Shown in pieces: positions 9,336 through 19,698 of a stretch of 64,000 nucleotides of DNA. The notes under the pieces are model-generated. The model was given only the letters and a program-made list of their open reading frames with translations, was not told where the DNA came from and did no database searches. Each line of letters opens with the position of its first letter. Positions within the stretch are counted from its first letter, which is position 1. The DNA comes from Acidiferrobacterales bacterium (GTDB taxonomy: Bacteria > Pseudomonadota > Gammaproteobacteria > Acidiferrobacterales > SZUA-150). The DNA lies in contig CAMYII010000096.1 of NCBI GenBank assembly GCA_947258385.1, positions 62,001-126,000 on the forward strand, given 5' to 3'. Position numbers and translations under genes: made by a program.

Positions 9336-9406
9336 TTACATCATGCCGCCCATGTCGGGCGCCGCGGCGGCGGCCTTCTCTTCCTGCGGCGCCCCGGCAT
9401 CCGCCC
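9336..9406 (-). pseudogene. groEL C-terminal tail relic B (well preserved)
   Basis: Reading the minus strand leftward from about 9394 gives [18 protein letters not shown] followed by a TAA stop at 9338-9336. The intact gene ends [16 protein letters not shown], then three more GGM units, MM, stop. The 3' flank GGCCGGTTGAGCTCGGCTTAC also aligns with the intact gene's flank, and the groEL-like terminator follows at 9284. Upstream of the tail, homology stops after a few codons. The differences (EE for DE, AAAAA for PAAA, fewer GGM units) show this is a diverged copy and not an assembly duplicate. It has no start and cannot be expressed as GroEL. Confidence 0.85.
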
Positions 9407-9418
9407 ACCGGTCATAAA

Positions 9419-9442
9419 GCCCCCGCCGCGAACGGCGGGGGC
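9419..9442 (-). terminator. Terminator of the 813-residue lipoprotein gene
   Basis: A perfect 10-bp stem, GCCCCCGCCG (9419-9428) and CGGCGGGGGC (9433-9442). On the minus strand it has a UUCG loop and is followed by TTTATG. It lies 22 bases past the lipoprotein stop codon. Confidence 0.75.
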
Positions 9443-9463
9443 AGAGACGCCACATATTGGGCC

Positions 9464-11905
9464 TTAGTCTTGCAGCTCACCCTCAATGACCGCCGGCGCC
9501 GCGGTAACGAGCGGCTTGTCGGCCGCCGCAAAGCCCGGGGTGCCGCTGACCGCGCTCGGCAACGCGACATCAGGGTCGGCGAACAGGCCGCTGATGGCTA
9601 GCGCACCGCATTGGCCCGGAGTTTCGCGCATCGCCTGTTCTTTGTCGATGGCCTTGACGACATAGGTGTTGGACCCGTCCGTCAGCTCCACCTTGTCCTT
9701 TAAGGTAACCTCGGAATACCAGCGGTTGCCTTCCTGGCGCCAGGGGAAACCCCACAGCTCCCCGGATCCACCGTAATGCAGCAAGAAGGTCTTGCCGGCC
9801 GCGATCGAGGCCGGGTTGCCGTTACGCTCATCGTTGTGATCGAACTCGTAGATCAGCTGCAGCGGGCGATCGAAACGAACGACATCGCCACTCACATCCG
9901 TCAGCGCCACCAATTGGTTCCACGGGTTGGCGCCGGTCTCCAGGCGATAGCTCACGGCCTGGTTATAGACCTCCCAGGGGTTGGTAATGCTGCCGGTATC
10001 GGTCACCATCTCGCCAGTGCTAATGCCCCAGTCATGGCCGAAGGCGCCCAAATTCAAACCAGCGGCGCTGACTACATTATTGAGATGGTCCTTGACCAGT
10101 AACTTGCCACTGCTGATCACAACACTGTAGGCATACGGTGCCCCGGCCGGATCGTGAAACAGCGCATCGACCGACAGGGTCGCGTCCACATCGCCCTGGG
10201 TCAGCCCGCCCTTCAGGCAGCGATCGTAGCAATAAAGCGTGGTGCTGGCACCCGCCCCCGGAAACAACGTGCTATCGCCCGGATAGACGAACTCCTCGGC
10301 GTAATATGTGACCTGTCTGGCGGCCACGGCAACCAAGGGATCGTGCACGTAGACCACATTGCCACCCAGGGAATCCGACCACAACCATAGGTTTTCGCCC
10401 TCGGCCGTGAAGGTGATAGTGTCGTCTGCAACATCGGTCAGCTGCGGCCCGGCATCACCCCACTTCACGCCATGCGTGATGACAAACTGACCACTTTGCA
10501 CAGACACCACCCAGGCGTCATAGACTGGATGGGGATCACCCAGCGTCGAGTGCTGCACCCAGGCGTAGAACTGGGCGCCCGCATAATCCACCAGGTTCTC
10601 CTGGTTAGCCGTGCGGCGGATTAGCCTGCCAGGCGCGATACGGACGGTATAGGACTGCGCAACCGCCCCGTCGAACGACTCGCGCTCAATGCTGGCGCCG
10701 TCCATCGAGGCCAGCAGCGACTCGTCCTCCAGCCACAGACCCCAGTAGCTCGCATGACCATGGACATAACCGTCGCCGCTGTGGTAACGGAACGGAAAGC
10801 CCGAGTTCACGGCCACGCGCTGGCCGCTGGCCTTGTGATACAGATTGTAACGCCACACCTGGGTGTTGAATATGGTGCGCGACAGGCACGTTTGCGCATC
10901 GATCGACATGTTGCCGTCATTGTCGCGCCCACGATGCACATGATCGGCGTCAAAGGCCAACACATAGTCACCCTGCTCGCTGCCGCCGGGGTTGCTGTTG
11001 CTGAAATAACTGCGCGCCTTACCGCTGACCCCATCGGCGTCATCCATGATGACGTTGCTCGCCTCGATCATGGAGAAATTGGCCGGTGTCGAGGCCAGCG
11101 CCGGATTGGCCGCGGTACCGCCTTCGTTATAATACTGGAACTGCGGCTTGCCCTGGGCGTTGTCGACAGTATGCAGCGTGCCCTGCATCAGCAGCACCTC
11201 CACCCCGTTGGGCGCGCCGCCCCGCAGCACTCCGTCATCGCCCACACCCTTGAAATTCAGGACGAAGTCGCCGTAGGGCTTGGTGGCGCTCACGCCCTCA
11301 TAGATCGTGGTCTCCACCACGATCGTCATGCCGTCCATGGGATCGGTCGGATTGGGTTCACCAGGCACCCAGATCTTGACGATCTGCGGTGAGTTGTTGG
11401 AGTCGCGTGTTGAGATCACGGTCCAGCGATTGTATTCGGTGAGATTGCCGGCGCTGGATTGGCCACTGGCACCGGCGCTGGACTGGTTCTCACCCTTCTC
11501 GCATTTGTCCTCATTGACAAGCGCGATGTACGGGCCCTTGTTCACCATTTCAGTCGCACTGATCTGACCCATATAGCACAGGATCTGATTGACCATCTCC
11601 AGCGATTGCATCGACTCATCCCACACATAGCTGTGGGTTGGATCCGCGGCATAATCAGTGTTTGCCGGGTAGTCGACAGTGGCGACGCTGGTGGACATCA
11701 CCAGCACCAATGGTGGCGCCTGCGCAACACCGCCGCTGCTATCATCTTGCGCGGCCACAACACTCATATTGCTGGCAAGTTCAAGGCCGGCGACGTCCGT
11801 GGCGGACGTACTGCCGCCCCCACTATCCCCGCTGCTGCAGGCCGCAAGACCGACAGCTAGCAGGATCGCGCCCAACCAGGCAGGTAAGTCTAAAGTACGT
11901 TTCAT
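9464..11905 (-). CDS. Large lipoprotein of unknown function (813 aa)
   Basis: The ATG at 11905 follows GGAGGA with a 7-base spacer. The N-terminus is a type II signal peptide ending VGLAAC, then a serine/glycine linker, so the protein should be a lipid-anchored envelope protein. The body has low repetition and is rich in aromatic residues, with several HG and HSGDGYVHGHASYWGLWL-like stretches near residues 370-390 and a single CYDRC near 585. I see no catalytic signature that I can name and no transmembrane segment after the signal. Similar large lipoproteins of unknown role exist in marine and sulfur-oxidising Gammaproteobacteria by general impression only. It stands alone between groEL-tail relic B and the broken lipoprotein gene at 12.4 kb, ended by its own hairpin. 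Confidence 0.75.
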   Translation of the reverse strand: MKRTLDLPAWLGAILLAVGLAACSSGDSGGGSTSATDVAGLELASNMSVVAAQDDSSGGVAQAPPLVLVMSTSVATVDYPANTDYAADPTHSYVWDESMQSLEMVNQILCYMGQISATEMVNKGPYIALVNEDKCEKGENQSSAGASGQSSAGNLTEYNRWTVISTRDSNNSPQIVKIWVPGEPNPTDPMDGMTIVVETTIYEGVSATKPYGDFVLNFKGVGDDGVLRGGAPNGVEVLLMQGTLHTVDNAQGKPQFQYYNEGGTAANPALASTPANFSMIEASNVIMDDADGVSGKARSYFSNSNPGGSEQGDYVLAFDADHVHRGRDNDGNMSIDAQTCLSRTIFNTQVWRYNLYHKASGQRVAVNSGFPFRYHSGDGYVHGHASYWGLWLEDESLLASMDGASIERESFDGAVAQSYTVRIAPGRLIRRTANQENLVDYAGAQFYAWVQHSTLGDPHPVYDAWVVSVQSGQFVITHGVKWGDAGPQLTDVADDTITFTAEGENLWLWSDSLGGNVVYVHDPLVAVAARQVTYYAEEFVYPGDSTLFPGAGASTTLYCYDRCLKGGLTQGDVDATLSVDALFHDPAGAPYAYSVVISSGKLLVKDHLNNVVSAAGLNLGAFGHDWGISTGEMVTDTGSITNPWEVYNQAVSYRLETGANPWNQLVALTDVSGDVVRFDRPLQLIYEFDHNDERNGNPASIAAGKTFLLHYGGSGELWGFPWRQEGNRWYSEVTLKDKVELTDGSNTYVVKAIDKEQAMRETPGQCGALAISGLFADPDVALPSAVSGTPGFAAADKPLVTAAPAVIEGELQD

Positions 11906-12355
11906 AGATCATTCCTCCGATTCTGTGATAATTAAAAACGCACCCCGGATTCCTCAAGGCATAACGAGGTATCACTAAAGTCCGTGTCGATGTCGGAGAA
12001 AAGAAGGAAGGAGGCGGGCCGTCGCACCCCAGTCTGGGCGGGCCGGCTGACGCCACCCCGGCATCTCTCCTGCAGCCCCTCGACCATAGGCCCTTAGGCC
12101 TGAAGGCAGGTAGCTTTGCGTCCCACTCTTTCGAGATGGTTTGCCTTTGTAACGAAATACGAGGTAGTCGCCCTATTTCCTTGCAGGAATCGTGCCAAAT
12201 CAATGCTTCGCGCAATCGCCCGCCTAGGGCCGACTGCAAAGCGAAACCCGGTCATACACACGGCTACGCCATCACCGCGCCCGGCGACGCCGGGCGTCAT
12301 GGCCCAACCACATAGGTCCATACAATGCACCAGAGAGTCACGTGGCGCGCTGCCG
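11906..12355. other. Intergenic region upstream of the 813-aa lipoprotein gene
   Basis: No convincing gene. For the minus-strand lipoprotein there is a possible TTGAGG at 11957-11952 and an AT-rich TAATTA at 11934-11929, 17 bases apart, a weak promoter candidate. A perfect palindrome with 9-base arms, CGCCCGGCG/CGCCGGGCG, lies at 12278-12296. Overlapping ORFs here look random in composition. Confidence 0.35.
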
Positions 12356-12728
12356 CTAACCGTGTCTAAAATCGCCCTCACCGCCGCTGGAGTCTACCGA
12401 CTCCCGGGTGGTGGTACCCGTCTGGGTATGGCGCACAAACACATCACCCCAACCGTTCGTATCACCGGCCACTAGCTGGGTCGCCAAGGAATCAAGGGCC
12501 ACGTGACGACCGTCGCCACTGACGACCGGCCCGAAACTGGGATTGTCAGCCTCGGCGCCATTGGAATCCACCGACACCCGCACGATGGGCCCAGGGGGCT
12601 CGGGGGGGCGTGGCGCCGCCGCCACTACTACCGCCGCCGCCACAGGCGGTGAGTAACACCAAAAGCGGTATGGATCGTGCGCTCGTTAATATGCTGCGGT
12701 TGCCCGGTCGATCAGCTGGCGTGTTCAT
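12356..12728 (-). pseudogene. Broken lipoprotein gene with PD40/TolB-type propeller repeat
   Basis: From the ATG at 12728 the frame gives a lipoprotein signal ending LLVLLTAC, then GGGGSSGGGATPP. After a run of seven G (12602-12608, seven C on the coding strand) the meaning moves to another frame: PPGPIVRVSVDSNGAEAD, FGPVVSGDGRHVALDSLA, then GDTNGWGDVFVRHTQTG, a textbook PD40/WD40-like beta-propeller repeat of exported proteins. The shifted frame stops at 12356 after about one and a half repeats, whereas complete members carry many. So there is both a one-base frameshift at a homopolymer and a 3' truncation. It probably is a remnant of a surface propeller lipoprotein. 12729-13016 holds no gene apart from the groEL terminator. 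Confidence 0.7.
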
Positions 12729-12959
12729 GACATCCCCCGTACTGCTTTTATGCATCGCTAGAAATTGAAATTGAATCGTGAGCGACCCAAGCTAGCACGG
12801 CGAAAATCACAGATAACACACGGATTCACGCCCAAAGCCGGAGAAATGGGACATGCCCTGACGGGAAACCGCTGCACCGACAAGCGGTCAATTGTGCCGG
12901 GTGTGAAACAAAAGCCCCGTGCGGCACGGCGGAGCTAAAAATGGGGAGACCGAAAACAA

Positions 12960-12992
12960 AAAAAGCCCCGCCAACAATTGGCGGGGCTTTTT
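12960..12992. terminator. groEL terminator
   Basis: A 13-bp stem, AAAAAGCCCCGCC (12960-12972) and GGCGGGGCTTTTT (12980-12992), loop AACAATT. It follows the groEL stop on the minus strand by 24 bases and is the intact member of the three related hairpins in the window. Confidence 0.9.
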
Positions 12993-13016
12993 CGTGAAAG
13001 GCCGGTTGGGCGCGGC

Positions 13017-15036
<2,020 letters not shown>

Positions 15037-15144
15037 TTCGGTCTCTCCTTTACGAAGGGTTTGTACACTCATTGTCATCTCCTTAAATGGGATCGGTGTT
15101 GTCCCATAATTCCGTAGAAATTATGGTAGTAAACTGTGTTGTGG

Positions 15145-15171
15145 TTAGCACTCGTCTTAGAAGAGTGCTAA
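15145..15171. promoter_or_regulatory. CIRCE operator (HrcA binding site)
   Basis: A perfect match to the CIRCE consensus: TTAGCACTC (15145-15153), nine-base spacer, GAGTGCTAA (15163-15171). In this system HrcA represses groESL at normal temperature, with GroEL activity feeding back on HrcA. It overlaps the -10 end and transcription start of the minus-strand promoter. hrcA is not in the window. Confidence 0.97.
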
Positions 15172-15198
15172 TCATATTCACCGCTTGAGCAATGTCAA
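15171..15198 (-). promoter_or_regulatory. Sigma70-type promoter of groESL
   Basis: On the minus strand, TTGACA (15198-15193) and TATGAT (15176-15171) are separated by 16 bases, a near-consensus housekeeping promoter. The -10 abuts the CIRCE operator, so HrcA binding would block initiation. No sigma32-type signature was seen. Confidence 0.85.
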
Positions 15199-15218
15199 GC
15201 CACCTTGGCACAAATCCA

Positions 15219-15674
15219 TCAGTCATCGTCCCGGCGCCACTCACCCTCGAGCGGCTGCCGGCGGCGCGGCCCGGGTCGCTCGTGCTTCCCGGTCTGCCGA
15301 CCGGGAACGGGGTGCACCAAACCACGGCGCAGCAACCCCCGGATGATCCCACGCCGGAGTTCGGGGACCAGCAACACAAAACCCACGCCGTCAGTTAAAA
15401 ACCCGGGCGTCAGCAATAGCGCTCCAGCGAGAAACAGGGCCAGCCCCTCAAGCATTTCCAGCGCCGGCATCTGCCCGCGCGCCAGCATGGCCTGGATGCG
15501 ACCATAGGTGGACAGGCCCTGGGCCCGCACCAGCGTGGCGCCGAGCACCGCGGTCAAGACCACCAGGAAGATCGTCCAGCCGGCCCCGATCACGCCGCCG
15601 GCCTGGATCAGCAGCCAGATCTCGATCAGCGGGACGAGCAAAAAAACAACAAAAAGCAGTTGAAACGGACTCAT
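15219..15674 (-). CDS. fxsA: FxsA family inner-membrane protein
   Basis: 151 residues. Hydrophobic N-terminal half with several membrane segments (FQLLFVVFLLVPLIEIWLLI; WTIFLVVLTAVLGATLVRAQ; LEGLALFLAGALLLTPGFLTD) and a cytoplasmic basic tail. The glycine-rich LLTPGFLTDGVGFVLLVP motif is characteristic of FxsA, known in E. coli as a suppressor of F-exclusion of phage T7, with unclear normal role. It lies directly upstream of the groESL promoter on the same strand, 20 bases past the -35 hexamer. Confidence 0.9.
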   Translation of the reverse strand: MSPFQLLFVVFLLVPLIEIWLLIQAGGVIGAGWTIFLVVLTAVLGATLVRAQGLSTYGRIQAMLARGQMPALEMLEGLALFLAGALLLTPGFLTDGVGFVLLVPELRRGIIRGLLRRGLVHPVPGRQTGKHERPGPRRRQPLEGEWRRDDD

Positions 15675-15893
15675 ATGGCGACGGTTCTCATTTATTGCGC
15701 GACCGCGAACATCCGCGAGCGGCCCACAAAGCGGTGCTTGCTATATGGGTTCCGGCGTGACATTTTCAACCCATCGGCACATGCCACGACAACAGGGCCA
15801 GGGTACCGCGCGGTGGAAACCCACGGCGGGGGACGAAAATGAAGTAAATCCTGGCATAATGCCGTCCCTGACGAGTACTTGATCCAACCGGCC

Positions 15894-16223
15894 ATGAGCA
15901 CGCACCCGTACCAGATCATTCTGACCACCTGCCCGGACAATGAGACCGCCAGAGGTATCGCCGAGAACCTCGTCACGGCGGGCCTCGCGGCCTGCGTGAA
16001 TATCCTGCCCGCCGTGCAATCGGTTTACCGCTGGCGGGGCAATATCGAAACCGATGACGAATGGCTGCTGCTGATCAAATCGGGCACGGGAAACTTCGCC
16101 GCCATCAGCCAACGCATCGTGGAGCTGCACCCTTACGAACTTCCGGAGGTCATCGCAGTCCCAATCGTTGACGGTTTGAAGGACTATCTGAAGTGGTTAG
16201 ACGAGCCAGACAAAACACAATGA
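15894..16223 (+). CDS. cutA: Divalent-cation tolerance protein CutA
   Basis: 109 residues from the ATG at 15894; a TTG five codons upstream is less likely. Small trimeric ferredoxin-like protein associated with copper tolerance. The family motifs CPDNETARGIAENLVTAGLA, AACVNILPAVQSVYRWRG and ELHPYELPEVIAVPI are all present, including the conserved AACVNI cysteine. Its stop overlaps the dsbD ATG (ATGA), so the two are translationally coupled, an arrangement common in Gammaproteobacteria. Confidence 0.95.
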   Translation: MSTHPYQIILTTCPDNETARGIAENLVTAGLAACVNILPAVQSVYRWRGNIETDDEWLLLIKSGTGNFAAISQRIVELHPYELPEVIAVPIVDGLKDYLKWLDEPDKTQ

Positions 16224-18472
16224 AACAATCATTACTTGCCCTATTGGGATTCTTTCTGATCACCCCGCCGGCGGGATACGGGCTGTCGCTGTCATCGAGC
16301 CAGGACGAACTGCTCGAAGCGGATCAGGCCTTCGCGCTCTCCACCCGCGTGCTCGACGCCGACACGCTGGAGGCGCGCTGGAAGATCGCCGAGGGGTATT
16401 ATCTCTATCGCGACAAATTCAAATTCGAAGTCATGGACGGGGACATCGGCCTGCCGGCCCCAGGCATTCCCGCGGGCAAGCGCAAGCAGGATCCGTTGTT
16501 CGGTGAGGTCGAGATCTTCACCAAATCGGTGGTCGTGCGCCTGCCGATCACCCGCCGGAATGCCGCCGCCCACGGCGCAACGCTGCGCATCACCTCTCAG
16601 GGCTGTAACGAACCGGTCGGGGTCTGCTATCCGCCCACTATCAAGCAAGTGCGCTTCGATCTGCCGGCCGCCGCCGCGTCGGAGCGCAGTGGCGGTGCTG
16701 GCGGCAGCATCGATTCTTTGTCGGCACTCAGTCAGTTGCTCGAGCCCTCGGCCGGGCAGGACGAATTCCTGCATCCGGACGAGGCCTTCCAATTGCAGGT
16801 CAGCGCGGTGGATGAAACAACGCTGCGCGCACATTTTGACATCGCCGACGGCTACTATCTCTACCGCGATAAAACCACGTTCAAGCTCCGTGGCGCGGAC
16901 GGAAGCAGCGACCTGACAGGCACCGCGCTGGGGACATTCAGCCTCCCGGATGGCAAACACAAGGACGATGAGTACTTTGGCCCGATGCAGGTCTATTACA
17001 AGCAGTTTGAGGTCAGCCTGCCGCTCGAGGACACGGGCAGCGCGGTGACCCAGGCGACATTGAGCGTACGCTACCAGGGCTGCGCCGAGGACGGCATCTG
17101 CTATCCGCCGATTACCAAGGCATTCGCCATCAATGACATACTGGGCACGCCTGCGAGCGCTGGCGGTATCGGGACGAAGGGTTTCATCTTCGCCATTCTT
17201 GGCGCCTTCGGTGTCGGCCTGTTCCTCAGCTTCACGCCCTGCGTGCTGCCCATGATCCCGATCCTGTCCAGCATTATTGTTGGCCAGGGCGGGGTCACGC
17301 TGTCGAAAACTCGAGGGGGATTCTTGTCCTTGAGCTATGTGCTCGGCACCGCCGTCACCTACACCGCCGCGGGCGTGTTGGCCGGGGCCACCGGCGATCA
17401 GCTACAGGCCTATTTCCAGAATATCTGGGCCATCGGCCTGATCAGTCTGTTGCTGATATTGCTGGCGCTGTCGATGTTCGGTTTCTATGAACTGCAGATG
17501 CCGTCGTTCATCCAGTCGCGGCTGCAGTCCCGGACCCAGAACGTCAAGGGCGGCTCCTTCGTCGGCGTGTTTATTCTCGGCCTGGTCTCGGCGCTGATCG
17601 TCGGCGCCTGTGTCTCACCGTTATTGATCTCGGTCCTGGGCGCGGCCATCGCCAGCAAGGATCCGCTGCTGGGCGGGGCCCTGATGTTCGCCATGGCCAT
17701 GGGCATGGGCGTAATTCTCATCGCCATCGGTGTGGGCGCCGGCTTCCTGCTGCCCAGGGCCGGCCCGTGGATGGAGCGGGTCAAGCACTTCTTTGGCGTG
17801 CTGCTGCTGGCGGTGGCGATCTACCTGCTCGGCGTCCTGCCGCAGGTGCCGGTGCTGTTCCTGTGGGCGGCGTTGCTGATCGTCACCTCGGTCTACTTCG
17901 GCGCCACCCAGCCGCTGTCCGAGGGCGCGAGTGGCTGGCGTTACTTCTACAAAGGCATTGGCACGGTCATGCTGATCTGGGGTGTGCTCGCGATGATCGG
18001 CGGATTCAGCGGCAACCGCGATATCCTGCGGCCACTGCCCTTATCTGCCGGCAATTTCATGAGCACGAGTCTCTCACCCTCGGTCACCGCGACCCCCACG
18101 ACAACGAGCCACGCGTTCGAGCGTGTGGCAACGCTGGCGGAACTGGAACAGCGGCTCGCCGCGGCCAGGGCGGCCGGCAAACCGGTGTTACTGGACTACT
18201 TCGCCACCTGGTGCACCGATTGCGTGCGCATGGAGAAAGTAACCTTCAGCCATCCTCAGGTGCAACAATTGATGCGCAGCCGTTTCGTCGCCCTGCAGGT
18301 CGATGTCACCGACGCCAATGATCCCCAGAGCCGCGCCATCAAACAACGATTCGGTGTATTCGGCCCGCCGGCCATGCTGTTCTTCGCCGCCGACGGCAGC
18401 GAGCGCAAAGATCTGCACTTCTACGGGTTCAAGCGGGTCGATGAATTTCTGCAGATTCTCGGCCGGGTATAA
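16220..18472 (+). CDS. dsbD: Thiol:disulfide interchange protein DsbD with duplicated N-terminal domain
   Basis: Inner-membrane reductase that carries electrons from cytoplasmic thioredoxin to periplasmic thiol proteins. 750 residues, compared with about 565 in E. coli. Signal peptide (1-20), then two tandem alpha (nDsbD) domains, about residues 25-150 and 178-305. Each has YYLYRDK and a redox pair (C129/C136 in CNEPVGVCYPP; C288/C294 in CAEDGICYPP). Eight membrane segments follow, with redox cysteines in FTPCVLPMIP and GACVSPLL, and a C-terminal thioredoxin domain with WCTDC (C665, C668). Start at the ATG overlapping the cutA stop. The second alpha domain has the canonical five-residue cysteine spacing; the first has six, so it may be a specialised copy. 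Upstream of a TlpA-like thioredoxin gene, a plausible client. Confidence 0.95.
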   Translation: MKQSLLALLGFFLITPPAGYGLSLSSSQDELLEADQAFALSTRVLDADTLEARWKIAEGYYLYRDKFKFEVMDGDIGLPAPGIPAGKRKQDPLFGEVEIFTKSVVVRLPITRRNAAAHGATLRITSQGCNEPVGVCYPPTIKQVRFDLPAAAASERSGGAGGSIDSLSALSQLLEPSAGQDEFLHPDEAFQLQVSAVDETTLRAHFDIADGYYLYRDKTTFKLRGADGSSDLTGTALGTFSLPDGKHKDDEYFGPMQVYYKQFEVSLPLEDTGSAVTQATLSVRYQGCAEDGICYPPITKAFAINDILGTPASAGGIGTKGFIFAILGAFGVGLFLSFTPCVLPMIPILSSIIVGQGGVTLSKTRGGFLSLSYVLGTAVTYTAAGVLAGATGDQLQAYFQNIWAIGLISLLLILLALSMFGFYELQMPSFIQSRLQSRTQNVKGGSFVGVFILGLVSALIVGACVSPLLISVLGAAIASKDPLLGGALMFAMAMGMGVILIAIGVGAGFLLPRAGPWMERVKHFFGVLLLAVAIYLLGVLPQVPVLFLWAALLIVTSVYFGATQPLSEGASGWRYFYKGIGTVMLIWGVLAMIGGFSGNRDILRPLPLSAGNFMSTSLSPSVTATPTTTSHAFERVATLAELEQRLAAARAAGKPVLLDYFATWCTDCVRMEKVTFSHPQVQQLMRSRFVALQVDVTDANDPQSRAIKQRFGVFGPPAMLFFAADGSERKDLHFYGFKRVDEFLQILGRV

Positions 18473-18493
18473 CGCGCAATCGATCCACTTCCC

Positions 18494-19063
18494 ATGCAAC
18501 CAAGAAAAAATCTCATCCCAAAAAAAGAGCTTATATTAGTCTCACTGGTCGCCGCGATGGCGCTTGCGGCCGGCATGTGGTTCGCGCTTTCCCCGAGCCC
18601 GCCCGCCGCGGAACCCGGCGATCGCCTGATCGCGTTCACCCTGCCTGACCTCAAGGACGAGCCGCACGCGATCAACGAATGGCTGGGTAAGCTGATGGTG
18701 CTTAATTTCTGGGCCACCTGGTGCCCGCCGTGCCGCGAAGAGATCCCGGTCTTCATCGAGCTGCAGGAACAGTATGCCGGGCGGGGGCTGCAGATTATCG
18801 GTGTCGCCATCGATCATAAGCAGGATGTCGCCGATTATGCCGATGGCATGTTCATTAACTACCCCGTGCTGCTCGGCGATGAAAAGACGCTGGCGATCAT
18901 GGCCCGCTACGGCAATCGCATCGGCACCCTGCCCTACAGCGTGGTAATCGCCCCCGACGGCCGCATCGTGGGCCGCAAAATGGGGGCGTATACCCGCACG
19001 GAGCTGGAGGCGCAGCTCAAACCCTGGTGGCCCGCCAAATCCGCGAAAAGCGGCCCTTCCTGA
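18494..19063 (+). CDS. Membrane-anchored TlpA/ResA-type thioredoxin
   Basis: 189 residues: a basic N-terminus and one hydrophobic anchor (about 12-32), then a periplasmic AhpC/TSA-TlpA fold with FWATWCPPC (C77, C80) and the cis-proline region GTLPYSVVIAPDG. These proteins reduce disulfides, often for cytochrome c maturation, drawing electrons from DsbD or CcdA. It begins 21 bases after dsbD, so the two probably form one operon, fitting a DsbD-client role. CcmG is an alternative but the heme-lyase context is absent. Confidence 0.88.
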   Translation: MQPRKNLIPKKELILVSLVAAMALAAGMWFALSPSPPAAEPGDRLIAFTLPDLKDEPHAINEWLGKLMVLNFWATWCPPCREEIPVFIELQEQYAGRGLQIIGVAIDHKQDVADYADGMFINYPVLLGDEKTLAIMARYGNRIGTLPYSVVIAPDGRIVGRKMGAYTRTELEAQLKPWWPAKSAKSGPS

Positions 19064-19120
19064 GAGACCTGCACGTATCTTCCGTAAAACTGTGCGAATT
19101 TCGGCCAATTTGCGGTTTTC

Positions 19121-19149
19121 TGGACAAATCGCTCGCGTCATCGGATAAT
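19121..19149 (+). promoter_or_regulatory. Probable promoter of aroQ-accB-accC
   Basis: TGGACA (19121-19126), 17 bases, GATAAT (19144-19149), a good sigma70 match about 90 bases before the aroQ start. The leader then holds a stem, CTGGG...GCAA (19215-19224) with TTGCCCAG (19232-19239), that runs into the aroQ Shine-Dalgarno and could modulate its translation. Confidence 0.6.
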
Positions 19150-19245
19150 CTGAAATATGAAGATCGCTGCAAGATCGCGACAAATGAGAGCAATTTACTA
19201 AACGCTTAAAAAGTCTGGGGGCAAGCGGCCTTTGCCCAGGGAAAC

Positions 19246-19698
19246 ATGGCACAACTGCTGGTCTTAAACGGCCCCAACCTGAACCTGTTGGGCACTCGCG
19301 AGCCGGAGCACTACGGCACGACACGACTCGAGGATATCCAGGCGCGGCTCGAAAAACTCGCGCGGACCTCCAAACACGCCGTGACGTTCTTTCAGAGCAA
19401 TGCCGAACATGAACTGGTCGAACGCGTGCACCAGGCCATGAAGGACGGGGTGGCGTTCATCATTGTGAACCCCGCGGCCTATACCCACACCAGCGTGGCC
19501 TTGCGCGACGCCCTGGCCGCGAGCCGTATCCCCTTTATCGAGGTGCACCTGTCGAACATCCACGCCCGCGAGCGTTTCCGCCGGCATTCATATTTTTCCG
19601 ATATCGCCGTTGGCGTCATCAGCGGTCTGGGCGCCCAAGGCTATGCGCTGGCCTTGCAGGCGGCCATCGAACAATTAAACAACAAGGGCAATCCGTGA
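19246..19698 (+). CDS. aroQ: Type II 3-dehydroquinate dehydratase
   Basis: Third step of the shikimate pathway; dodecameric cytosolic enzyme. 150 residues, standard length. Family motifs: [20 protein letters not shown] at the N-terminus (with the flexible-loop Arg and Tyr), [36 protein letters not shown] and [18 protein letters not shown], including the catalytic Tyr and His. Start ATG follows AGGGA. First gene of aroQ-accB-accC, a widespread gammaproteobacterial operon; the stop overlaps the accB start. Confidence 0.97.
   Translation: MAQLLVLNGPNLNLLGTREPEHYGTTRLEDIQARLEKLARTSKHAVTFFQSNAEHELVERVHQAMKDGVAFIIVNPAAYTHTSVALRDALAASRIPFIEVHLSNIHARERFRRHSYFSDIAVGVISGLGAQGYALALQAAIEQLNNKGNP

Noticed and set aside
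12900-12957. A fourth groEL-type terminator just left of the true one
   Set aside because: An AAAAGCCCCGT/ACGGCGGAGCT pairing exists but is imperfect, has no tail coding beside it and no T tract.
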